From Desulfolinea sp050305405 (GTDB lineage: Bacteria > Chloroflexota > Anaerolineae > Anaerolineales > Villigracilaceae): DNA of 64,000 nt. The stretch is from positions 62,001 to 126,000 of the forward strand of contig JBNLFG010000013.1 of the NCBI GenBank assembly GCA_050305405.1, written 5' to 3'. The notes under the pieces were generated by a model. It was given only the letters and a program-made list of their open reading frames with translations, was not told the DNA's origin and did no database searches. Below are positions 1-6,047 of the stretch, one piece after another. A program made the position numbers and the translations under genes. How positions within the stretch are numbered: position 1 is the stretch's first letter; each line of letters opens with the position of its first letter.

Positions 1-121
1 TCGCCAAGGAGATCGTTGCTCCAACGTAAGGAAGGCGGTAATCCACCATCATCCGCCAAAGACCTTTTAGGCGGTTTTTAGCAATAGTTTGACGGAAATC
101 AAAAGTCAGAGTTTCATTCAT
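1..121 (-). CDS. ABC exporter half-transporter, N-terminal fragment
   Basis: Only the first 40 codons are in the window; the gene runs off the left edge. The protein begins MNETLTFDFRQTIAKNR and continues with a short basic amphipathic segment (GLWRMMVDYRLPYVG) entering a first hydrophobic helix. This is the usual beginning of the membrane domain of ABC-type lipid or drug exporters of the MsbA/BmrCD type. The start is the ATG at 121, with AAGGA seven bases upstream; the ATG at 117 leads straight into a stop. Upstream lie a terminator, a leader ORF and a promoter, so the gene appears to be controlled by attenuation. Assignment to the ABC exporter superfamily is fairly safe; the substrate is unknown and the ATPase domain is not visible. 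Confidence 0.65.
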   Translation of the reverse strand, partial: MNETLTFDFRQTIAKNRLKGLWRMMVDYRLPYVGATISLA

Positions 122-146
122 GTTTAGTTCCTTGATGGTCAATTAA

Positions 147-183
147 GAAAAAAAGCCACGATGCTAAAGTGCGCATCGTGGCT
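147..183 (-). terminator. Intrinsic terminator / attenuator before the ABC exporter gene
   Basis: Perfect 11-bp stem (AGCCACGATGC, 154-164, with GCATCGTGGCT, 173-183) and an 8-nt loop, followed on the minus strand by seven T. It lies between the leader ORF (209-277) and the exporter start (121), so it can only act by stopping or allowing read-through into the exporter. The minus-strand segment 174-169 (GCGCAC) is complementary to GTGCGC at 228-223 inside the leader ORF, which offers an antiterminator pairing. Confidence 0.85.
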
Positions 184-208
184 GAGAAGACGACAGAGTC
201 TATTCGTA

Positions 209-277
209 CTAACGAGGAATAGGCGCACGTAGATGCAGTGAAAAACCACTGGCAGGGACAAGGGTGTAGATGCTCAT
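209..277 (-). CDS. 22-residue leader peptide of the exporter attenuator
   Basis: Small ORF beginning MSIYTLVPASGFSLHLR and ending in PIPR followed by TAG. It has the best ribosome-binding site of this region: AAAGGAG nine bases before the ATG. It lies between a strong promoter (326-354) and the terminator at 154-183. Its codons for HLRAP (minus strand about 235-221) contain sequences that can pair with the 5' arm or loop of the terminator, so ribosome position on this ORF could decide termination. HLR resembles the basic-x-basic arrest motifs of macrolide-sensing leaders, but this is suggestive only. Confidence 0.6.
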   Translation of the reverse strand: MSIYTLVPASGFSLHLRAPIPR

Positions 278-325
278 TTTTGTGCGCTCCTTTCGTTAGA
301 ATTATGTCTGAAACAGACAGCGCAG

Positions 326-354
326 AGTTTATCATTAGCAAGAAAGGCTGTCAA
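326..354 (-). promoter_or_regulatory. Sigma70-type promoter for leader peptide and ABC exporter
   Basis: On the minus strand, -35 TTGACA (354-349), 17-bp spacer, -10 TAAACT (331-326). The expected start site is near 319. A perfect 6-bp inverted repeat (305-310/314-319, TGTCTG-AAA-CAGACA) sits exactly there and could be a repressor site or a 5' stem of the transcript. Confidence 0.75.
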
Positions 355-371
355 GGACTTTTTTCTTTAAG

Positions 372-404
372 GAACAATGAATATAGACACCATATTCATT
401 GTTC
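372..404. repeat. 13-bp perfect inverted repeat between divergent promoters
   Basis: GAACAATGAATAT (372-384) and ATATTCATTGTTC (392-404) with a 7-nt centre. Neither side carries a T-tract, so it does not look like a terminator. It lies 18 bp upstream of the -35 of the exporter promoter and about 40 bp upstream of the -10 for the CarD gene, so an operator for a dimeric regulator is the simplest reading. Confidence 0.5.
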
Positions 405-441
405 TCGTTGAAGATCGCGTAAGTAGAGCGAGTAAGCGATG

Positions 442-450
442 TGATATAAT
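442..450 (+). promoter_or_regulatory. Extended -10 promoter for the CarD-family gene
   Basis: TGATATAAT matches the extended -10 consensus TGnTATAAT exactly; no good -35 is seen at the right distance, as is common with extended -10 promoters. The gene starts 43 bases downstream with AAAGGGA as ribosome-binding site. Confidence 0.6.
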
Positions 451-492
451 GAAAGGGTTGAGCCACAATAGGGGATAAAGGGATAAATAATT

Positions 493-1011
493 ATGGAAGA
501 AACACTACAGGCGGGGGAGTGGATTGTTCACAAACAATACGGCGTAGGGCAAATCAAAGGCGTAGAGATGAAGAATATAGGCGGAGAAACCCGCAAATAT
601 TTTCGCGTTAAGATTAGCAGTGGGGTTTATTGGCTTCCTGCGACAAAACTTCCTGATTATGTTCGTTTTGTTTCAACAAAATATAAACTCTTCAATGCAT
701 TGAGATCTATCCGACATACACCTGAAGCTTTACCGAAAGACTATAAGCTGCGCAACAAACAAGTAGCAAAACGTGCTGAAGGGGCGACCTTGCAGGCGAA
801 AGGGGAGTTGATTCGGGATTTGCACGCCAGAAGATATTCCGAAAGGTCAAACACCAGCATTATAGATGAGCGCCAACTAACGATGTTGCGTCAGCAATTT
901 TTGCGCGAGATGGCTGTGATTTTGGATATCGATTTTGAAGAAGCCGAAAGCAGGCTAGATAAGGCCCTGGAAATAAGCGTAAAGAAATTAGATTCCGAAG
1001 AAACCGATTAA
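493..1011 (+). CDS. CarD/CdnL-family transcription regulator
   Basis: 172 residues. The N-terminal 60 residues form the CarD/TRCF RNA-polymerase-interacting Tudor-like domain (AGEWIVHKQYGVGQIKGVE; later YFRVKISSGVYWLPATKL); the rest is helical and basic, matching the DNA-binding C-terminal domain. CarD proteins bind the RNAP beta subunit lobe and stabilise open complexes at rRNA and housekeeping promoters. Length is normal for the family. It is a monocistronic unit behind an extended -10 promoter and converges on the recombinase gene, whose stop lies 18 bp away. The same RNAP-binding fold is found in Mfd at 55765-59139. Confidence 0.85.
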   Translation: MEETLQAGEWIVHKQYGVGQIKGVEMKNIGGETRKYFRVKISSGVYWLPATKLPDYVRFVSTKYKLFNALRSIRHTPEALPKDYKLRNKQVAKRAEGATLQAKGELIRDLHARRYSERSNTSIIDERQLTMLRQQFLREMAVILDIDFEEAESRLDKALEISVKKLDSEETD

Positions 1012-1029
1012 GTTCCTAAATTTAAAACC

Positions 1030-2013
1030 CTAGTTTTTATCAAAAATTTCATAATAGCCACGATCCAGCTCATCATCACTGAGGTGAGCATAGCGTTGCG
1101 TCACAGCAATATTGCTGTGACGCGCAAGCTCCTGTGCCATTTTTAGATTCCCACTAGCACGCAGAACGGTCGTTACAAAATAGTGCCGGAAGGAGTGGGG
1201 GGTTATCTTGCCAACAGCCTCTTCGCCAAGAATGCGCCGCACAGCATCGTTGACGATATTGCGTCCCGTTGCGGTCGTGATCGGTTTAACTTTTTTTCCA
1301 GCGCCTTTGTCATGGCGCGCGAAGAGCGGCAGAGATGGGAGGGGGCGCCCCGATGCGCCATCCAATTTCTGGCGAGCCGCTAAATAATCTTTCAGAGCAC
1401 GCATGGAACGCGTTGAAAAACGGATTACAGCCTGTTTGTCGCCTTTACCGATGATAATCGCACGGCCTTCGTTCCAGTCGACATCTCCCCGTCGTAGAGC
1501 GCAAGCTTCGTGCACACGCAGCCCTGTATCCGCCAAAACGACCAGAAAAGCACGCTCTCTTAATGCGCGTAAGTGTTCTTTTTCATCAAAGCTGGAGTTT
1601 TGCGCATAACTTTCCACAGCTTGAAGTAGTTTTTCGATGTCCTCGCGCGGAAACTGCGGCAGCCTTTGGCCTGGCCTGCGGGCGCGCTGACGAATGAGCA
1701 GACGTAGGCGGGGCAGGTTGATTTCTGCCAGCCGCTCAGCTGCAAGGAATTCGTAGAAACCTGTCAGGGCAGCCAAGTAGAGTCGTTCGGTCGTGGGGGC
1801 GTAAACATTTAGCGCAGAGATCGTCCAGGCAAGCGCCTCCTCTGACAGCTCAGAAATTTTCATTTCCTTGGGGGACAGGTTACGCACGTCCAAAACTTCC
1901 AGAAAAAAATTGAGCGCGTTGGCGTAGGTACGTGCAGTGTTCTCGCTCCTCGCCAGCTTCACCGTGTCTATGTACCGCTCAATCGCGTCAAAGATGGTTA
2001 AGTTGTTGCTCAT
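1030..2013 (-). CDS. Tyrosine recombinase (XerC/D-like)
   Basis: 327 residues. An N-terminal SAM-like core-binding domain (about 1-100) is followed by the catalytic domain. The catalytic set is complete: Arg in DTGLRVHEAC, Lys in IGKGDKQ, HSFRH, then the second His and the Tyr nucleophile in HSNIAVTQRYAHL. It cuts and rejoins DNA through a 3'-phosphotyrosine. No phage or transposon genes flank it and no attachment-site pair is visible, so it could be a chromosomal Xer enzyme or an orphan integrase. Its promoter carries an operator-like palindrome at the start site, suggesting self-regulation. Confidence 0.88.
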   Translation of the reverse strand: MSNNLTIFDAIERYIDTVKLARSENTARTYANALNFFLEVLDVRNLSPKEMKISELSEEALAWTISALNVYAPTTERLYLAALTGFYEFLAAERLAEINLPRLRLLIRQRARRPGQRLPQFPREDIEKLLQAVESYAQNSSFDEKEHLRALRERAFLVVLADTGLRVHEACALRRGDVDWNEGRAIIIGKGDKQAVIRFSTRSMRALKDYLAARQKLDGASGRPLPSLPLFARHDKGAGKKVKPITTATGRNIVNDAVRRILGEEAVGKITPHSFRHYFVTTVLRASGNLKMAQELARHSNIAVTQRYAHLSDDELDRGYYEIFDKN

Positions 2014-2044
2014 AAGCTCACTCTCTTATGTTTCTTATAATAAT

Positions 2045-2093
2045 ACTTATCAAAAGCATAAGTTTATTATACTGAGATCTAACCGAATGTCAA
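2045..2093 (-). promoter_or_regulatory. Promoter and candidate operator of the recombinase gene
   Basis: Minus strand: -35 TTGACA (2093-2088), 16-bp spacer, -10 TATAAT (2071-2066), both perfect hexamers. An inverted repeat ACTTAT-7-ATAAGT (2045-2063) covers the expected start site and could hold a repressor. The whole gene-free stretch 2014-2332 contains this, a diverged inverted repeat and the promoter of the next plus-strand gene. Confidence 0.65.
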
Positions 2094-2121
2094 TCCCCTA
2101 CTCTAGAGTTACAAGTGGTAA

Positions 2122-2203
2122 GTCGCAGGTCGTAAGTTTTACAAGATATCTTGGGCGAGTTGGCTTGCGCAAATTCTTATCTAATGAGACTTACGACTTC
2201 GAC
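2122..2203. repeat. Imperfect inverted repeat (GTCGTAAGT motif) in the intergenic region
   Basis: GTCGCAGGTCGTAAGT (2122-2137) is nearly the reverse complement of ACTTACGACTTCGAC (2189-2203), with about 50 bp between the arms. It resembles the degenerate small repeats scattered in such genomes; no function is evident. It lies between the recombinase and radical-SAM genes. Confidence 0.35.
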
Positions 2204-2297
2204 GAACTCCCCTACCCTATTCACAGGCATCCCGCCGACAAACGGAATCAAGCTGACAGCATGAGCGAATCGGCGTGCAGCGCATCATCCATTGCTA

Positions 2298-2326
2298 TTG
2301 CGTAAAAAGAACGCATGTTCTATAAT
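2298..2326 (+). promoter_or_regulatory. Promoter predicted to give a leaderless mRNA
   Basis: -35 TTGCGT (2298-2303), 17-bp spacer, -10 TATAAT (2321-2326). The ATG of the radical-SAM gene begins six bases after the -10 hexamer, that is at the expected +1. No ribosome-binding site can fit. The same six-base spacing occurs before tgt. Confidence 0.6.
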
Positions 2327-2332
2327 AAATTT

Positions 2333-3484
2333 ATGGATTCGATTAATCGCCTGAAATTGCTTAGCTCACAGATGAGCTTTGAAGCGGATGTGGAGCGACC
2401 GCCTGCCTCGCCCGTGCTGGACGATTGCTCTCGCGCGGATGATATTCAGATCGCATCGGCGACGATGCCGCATGGGCGAAAAATACGTTTGCTAAAAACC
2501 CTGCTGAGTTCCGCCTGTGAGCGGAATTGCTTTTACTGTCCCTTCCGTGCAGGACGCGATTTTCGACGAGCGACTTTCAAACCCGAAGAATTTGCGCGGC
2601 TTTTCATGCAGCTTCATCGCGCAAAGCTCGTGGACGGACTTTTCGTGAGCTCGGGGCTGGCAGGCGGCGGCATCCGCACACAGGGGCAGTTGCTCGATGC
2701 TGCTGAAATCTTGCGCACAAAAATGGGCTATCGCGGCTATCTACACTTGAAGGTGATGCCCGGCGCGGAGAAGGGACAGGTGCTGCGTGCCATGCAATTG
2801 GCAGACCGCGTTTCAGTGAATTTGGAAGCCCCAAATAAGGCACGTCTAGCCAAGCTGGCGCCACGCAAGGTCTTTTGGGAGGAGCTTTTGCGGCCTCTGC
2901 GCTGGGTAGAAGAGATACGCCGAACAGAATCGCCGCGCACAGCGTGGAAGGGGCGCTGGCCATCTTCGACAACACAATTTGTGGCTGGCGGATCAGACGA
3001 AAGCGACCTTGAGCTCCTGAGCACAACATCACACGGCTACAGCGATTTGGGGCTGGCGCGTACCTATTTTATGGCCTTCAATCCTGTGCGGGATACGCCC
3101 TTGGAGAATAAGCAAGCCACCCCGAAGTTGCGCGAACTGCGTTTGTATCAGGCATCTTTCCTGCTGCGTGATTATGGCTTTGGTTTGGAAGAACTCCCTT
3201 TTTTGCAAGACGGGCAACTCCCCCTCCCCACTGACCCGAAAATTGCTTGGGCCGACTTGCATTTAAAGGAAAAGCCCGTCGAAGTAAACGATGCCACACC
3301 ACGAGAGCTTTTGCGCGTTCCAGGCATCGGTATCAAAACCGCTGACAAGCTCGTATCGGCGCGCAAGATACGTCAAATTGCAGATTTATCGCAGTTGCGC
3401 AAATTAGGCATCGCGGCAGAGCGGGCGGCACCCTATCTGCTCTTAGGAGGGAAAAAGGCAGCGCAGCAGGCAAGATTATTCTAA
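2333..3484 (+). CDS. Radical SAM protein with C-terminal helix-hairpin-helix (putative DNA modification/repair, TIGR03916-like)
   Basis: 383 residues. The iron-sulfur motif CERNCFYC (CxxxCxxC) lies near residues 60-70 and is followed by a radical-SAM barrel. Near the C terminus there is a HhH DNA-binding motif (LLRVPGIGIKTADKLVSARK). This is the layout of the putative DNA modification/repair radical-SAM family. Family members are usually followed by a TIGR03915-type partner; here the next genes are an antiporter and a PII-like protein, so the gene is an orphan locally. The ATG at 2333 is preferred over the in-frame ATG at 2315, because 2315 lies upstream of the -10 hexamer. The substrate is unknown. 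Confidence 0.75.
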   Translation: MDSINRLKLLSSQMSFEADVERPPASPVLDDCSRADDIQIASATMPHGRKIRLLKTLLSSACERNCFYCPFRAGRDFRRATFKPEEFARLFMQLHRAKLVDGLFVSSGLAGGGIRTQGQLLDAAEILRTKMGYRGYLHLKVMPGAEKGQVLRAMQLADRVSVNLEAPNKARLAKLAPRKVFWEELLRPLRWVEEIRRTESPRTAWKGRWPSSTTQFVAGGSDESDLELLSTTSHGYSDLGLARTYFMAFNPVRDTPLENKQATPKLRELRLYQASFLLRDYGFGLEELPFLQDGQLPLPTDPKIAWADLHLKEKPVEVNDATPRELLRVPGIGIKTADKLVSARKIRQIADLSQLRKLGIAAERAAPYLLLGGKKAAQQARLF

Positions 3485-3605
3485 ACAATAACCACTTTCC
3501 GTTTACTACCCTCTTTTAGCCCGTTTCTATACAACTCTTATAATAGCGTCTTTTCTTTTCGGGTAGAATCTATCCGAATTAAACGATTTCCCGAAAGGAA
3601 AATTT

Positions 3606-4829
3606 ATGCTTCCATTTCTACAACTAATCCTAGCGATTGCAATTATCATCTTTGCTGCCAAGTTGGGCGGATATTTGAGCAATCGCGTTGGGCAACCGGC
3701 TGTTGTCGGTGAAGTCTTGGCAGGTCTTCTGCTGGGGCCTTCGCTACTCAACCTGCTGCATATGCCCATGTTCACCGATCCGCATCTTGAAGAGAGCATC
3801 GTTCATATGGCGGAGCTCGGCGTCTTGCTGCTGATGTTTATCGCGGGCCTGGAATTGCACCTTGAAGAACTTGTCAAGGCGGGAAAAATTGCTTTCTTTG
3901 CAGGTTTTCTCGGGTTTAGCTTACCGCTTGTAGCTGGATTTGGCTTGGGTTTATTGATGGGCCTGCCTACTGAACAAGCCGTTTTTATGGGCTTATTGCT
4001 CTCCCCCACCAGCATTAGCATCTCGGCGCAAGTGCTGATGGAACTAAAGCAACTGCGCTCCAAAGTCGGCATGGGCCTGCTCGGCGGCGCCGTCATCGAC
4101 GACGTTCTTGTCGTGCTAAGCCTATCTCTTTATGGCGCACTGCTCGGCAGCAGCGAAGCCATCGGCGGACAAGATTCCGTTGTTATCATCCTGCTAAAGA
4201 TGCTCGGTTTCCTGATCGTCTCACATGCTTTCGGGATTTTTGTCCTGCCCAAGCTGGTCAACATCGTCAAAAAGCTCCCCATCAGTCAAGGGCTGGTCTC
4301 TTTCGCCTTTGTGATGCTCTTTATGTATGCCTGGTCAGCAGAAGCGCTCGGCCACATGGCAACCATCATCGGTGCTTTCATGGCTGGGCTTTTCTTCTCA
4401 CGCAGCAGCGTCACACAAACCTTCCGTGAAGGCTTTTCTGCCATCGCCTATGGCTTCTTCGTACCAGTTTTTTTCATTAGTATCGGGCTGGAAGCCAATA
4501 TCCGTTTATTAAGCGCAGAGAGTCTCTGGTTCCTATTGGCACTTTTGCTGGTAGCCATTCTCTCGAAAGTGCTTGGTGCCGGCGCGGGCGGTCTTCTGGG
4601 TGGCTTGTCCATCAAAGAATCTCTCCAGCTTGGCGCAGGCATGATTCCACGCGGCGAAGTGATGCTTATCGCTGCTACAGTTGGGCTGGTTGAAGGGATT
4701 ATTGACAATGACACCTTCTCTGCTGTGATCGTACTTGTTATTGCCACGACCCTGTTAACCCCGCCGCTTTTGCGCGCTCTTTTTTCCAAATCACAGCCTA
4801 AGGCTGAACCCGTACAAGTAGGAGACTAA
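3606..4829 (+). CDS. CPA2-family cation:proton antiporter (KefB-like membrane domain)
   Basis: 407 residues with about 12 hydrophobic segments. It starts with the usual CPA2 features (AAKLGGYLSNRVGQPAVVGEVLAGLLLGP) and has the paired-Asp region GGAVIDDVLVVL in the middle. No cytosolic RCK/TrkA-N domain follows, so it is the short form without nucleotide gating. It exchanges Na+ or K+ for H+ across the cytoplasmic membrane. GAAAGGAAAATTT precedes the ATG. The stop is two bases before a PII-like gene, implying one transcript and probably regulation of the transporter by that protein. Confidence 0.85.
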   Translation: MLPFLQLILAIAIIIFAAKLGGYLSNRVGQPAVVGEVLAGLLLGPSLLNLLHMPMFTDPHLEESIVHMAELGVLLLMFIAGLELHLEELVKAGKIAFFAGFLGFSLPLVAGFGLGLLMGLPTEQAVFMGLLLSPTSISISAQVLMELKQLRSKVGMGLLGGAVIDDVLVVLSLSLYGALLGSSEAIGGQDSVVIILLKMLGFLIVSHAFGIFVLPKLVNIVKKLPISQGLVSFAFVMLFMYAWSAEALGHMATIIGAFMAGLFFSRSSVTQTFREGFSAIAYGFFVPVFFISIGLEANIRLLSAESLWFLLALLLVAILSKVLGAGAGGLLGGLSIKESLQLGAGMIPRGEVMLIAATVGLVEGIIDNDTFSAVIVLVIATTLLTPPLLRALFSKSQPKAEPVQVGD

Positions 4830-4831
4830 AT

Positions 4832-5185
4832 ATGTACTCAATGGTTATGTTTGTACTCGACGAAGCAGATTTCTGCCACGACGTTCTCAACGCGTGGGAA
4901 GAAGCCGGCATCTTTGGCGTCACCATTCTCGATAGCTCCGGTCTCGGACGCGTTCGCGAGCTCGGGGTACGAGATGACATCCCCCTCATCCCTAGCCTAA
5001 GCGATCTCTTCAAAAATAGCGAAACCCAACACAGAACGCTCTTCACCGTTGTTGAAGGCGAAGAGCAGATCGAATCCATCGTTAAAGCGACCGAATCGGT
5101 CGTAGGCAGCCTCGATCAGCCCAACACCGGTTTCCTTTTCGCAATGCCTGTCAGCCACGTTTACGGGCGCAGTAAACGGAAATAG
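4832..5185 (+). CDS. PII-like signalling protein paired with the antiporter
   Basis: 117 residues with a ferredoxin-like pattern. It starts MYSMVMFVLDEADFCHDVLNA (a beta strand then an alpha helix), has a loop region around SSGLGRVRELGVRD, and ends with FAMPVSHVYG, like the closing strand of PII and SbtB/PII-like proteins. The canonical PII T-loop uridylylation Tyr is not recognisable. PII proteins are trimers that bind adenine nucleotides and control enzymes or transporters. GGAG overlaps the antiporter stop codon, giving translational coupling. I infer that it gates or senses for the CPA2 antiporter; the bound ligand is unknown. Confidence 0.65.
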   Translation: MYSMVMFVLDEADFCHDVLNAWEEAGIFGVTILDSSGLGRVRELGVRDDIPLIPSLSDLFKNSETQHRTLFTVVEGEEQIESIVKATESVVGSLDQPNTGFLFAMPVSHVYGRSKRK

Positions 5186-5186
5186 G

Positions 5187-5225
5187 ACAAAAAACTGGTC
5201 TCAGCGTCGAGTGCTGAGACCAGTT
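5187..5225 (-). terminator. Intrinsic terminator for the minus-strand gene 5247-5672
   Basis: Perfect 13-bp stem (AACTGGTCTCAGC, 5193-5205, with its complement at 5213-5225), loop GTCGAGT. On the minus strand the stem is followed by a T-run; on the plus strand there is none. It therefore ends the hypothetical gene, and may also limit the antiporter/PII transcript. Confidence 0.75.
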
Positions 5226-5246
5226 AATTTCAAAATTGGTTGTCGA

Positions 5247-5672
5247 TTATTGCTTCAACCGTCCCCAGCTTCCTTCCCAAGGACGTCCCATGCGGTGCTT
5301 ATCAGATATTTTGATGGACTGTACTTTCATCGCGACTTGCATGGCGACCTGCGCGACGCTCCCCCAATCTTCTTTGGTTGCCGCCTCACGCATCTGATTT
5401 CCCAACTGGCTTGCCCAGCGCCAGTCCATCCTGAACTTGTCTGCCTTGACCCAGTAATTTCTCTTTTCCCAAGCAGCTACCGAGACCTCGATTGTCTCGG
5501 CGACGGCTTCTAATGCCAAGGCAATAAAAGCTGCCAGATCACGAGCCTCGTTTAGCTGCCCCCCGTTTGCAGAAGGGTTTGTCCTTGCTAGTTCACGTAC
5601 GGCCAATGCAACAGCACGCGTCATCTTTGTTCGTTCTTTCCCAGCGCTTTCTGGGTTAATTAGTCGACTCAT
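5247..5672 (-). CDS. Conserved-looking hypothetical protein, helical, cytosolic
   Basis: 141 residues, not recognised. It has no signal peptide or membrane segment. A helical Ala/Glu-rich central part (ARDLAAFIALALEAVAETIEVSVAAWEKR) is followed by a Trp-rich segment (FRMDWRWASQ) and ends in a basic, Trp-containing tail (RPWEGSWGRLKQ). A -10-like TATAAT lies on the minus strand at 5726-5721 and a clear terminator follows the stop, so it is an independent unit. Coding character looks like that of its neighbours. Confidence 0.65.
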   Translation of the reverse strand: MSRLINPESAGKERTKMTRAVALAVRELARTNPSANGGQLNEARDLAAFIALALEAVAETIEVSVAAWEKRNYWVKADKFRMDWRWASQLGNQMREAATKEDWGSVAQVAMQVAMKVQSIKISDKHRMGRPWEGSWGRLKQ

Positions 5673-5866
5673 AATAAAAGACCTCGGATTTTGGATTTTG
5701 AATAGTGTTCAGGGCGCAGAATTATACCAATTTTAACTATGGTATTGCCTCCAATTTTTCAGAAAGATTACTGAATATTTTCATTTTTTTTGCCTATAGT
5801 TGGCTGACGTGGTCACTGGAGCATTAGCTAAATATCAGCGAATGGTTAACGGGCTTTCATTCTTTA

Positions 5867-5895
5867 TTGACGCACCTACCCCTTGCGCTTATAAT
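5867..5895 (+). promoter_or_regulatory. Promoter of tRNA-Leu
   Basis: -35 TTGACG (5867-5872), 17-bp spacer, -10 TATAAT (5890-5895). The tRNA begins 12 bases after the -10, and a GC-rich stretch (CCCGCC) sits at the start site, as is typical of stable-RNA promoters. Confidence 0.75.
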
Positions 5896-5907
5896 CTTCC
5901 CGCCTTT

Positions 5908-5990
5908 GGGGACGTGGCGGAATTTGGCAGACGCGCATGACTTAGGATCATGTGCCTTACGGCGTGCGGGTTCGAGTCCCGCCGTCCCCA
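5908..5990 (+). tRNA. tRNA-Leu, anticodon TAG
   Basis: 83 nt. Acceptor stem GGGGACG/CGTCCCC, anticodon stem CATGA/TCATG with loop CTTAGGA (anticodon TAG, reading CUA and related Leu codons), a long variable arm typical of class II tRNAs, and T-arm GCGGGTTCGAGTCCCGC. Discriminator A at 5990; the 3' CCA is not encoded. It decodes leucine. It sits 57 bp upstream of tig and may be co-transcribed with it. Confidence 0.95.
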
Positions 5991-6047
5991 CTAATAGCCA
6001 CACAGAAGCACGCTTGCGTGCTAATTCTTTTTAGAAGGAAGTTCATC

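Noticed and set aside
114..341. 75-codon minus-strand frame across the exporter leader region
   Set aside because: It has no ribosome-binding site and runs through the terminator. The 22-codon ORF in another frame has an excellent site and better explains the region.
1030..6000. Integrative element spanning the recombinase and tRNA-Leu
   Set aside because: The recombinase is nearly 4 kb from the tRNA, the genes between are ordinary, and no direct repeat of the tRNA 3' end was seen in the window.
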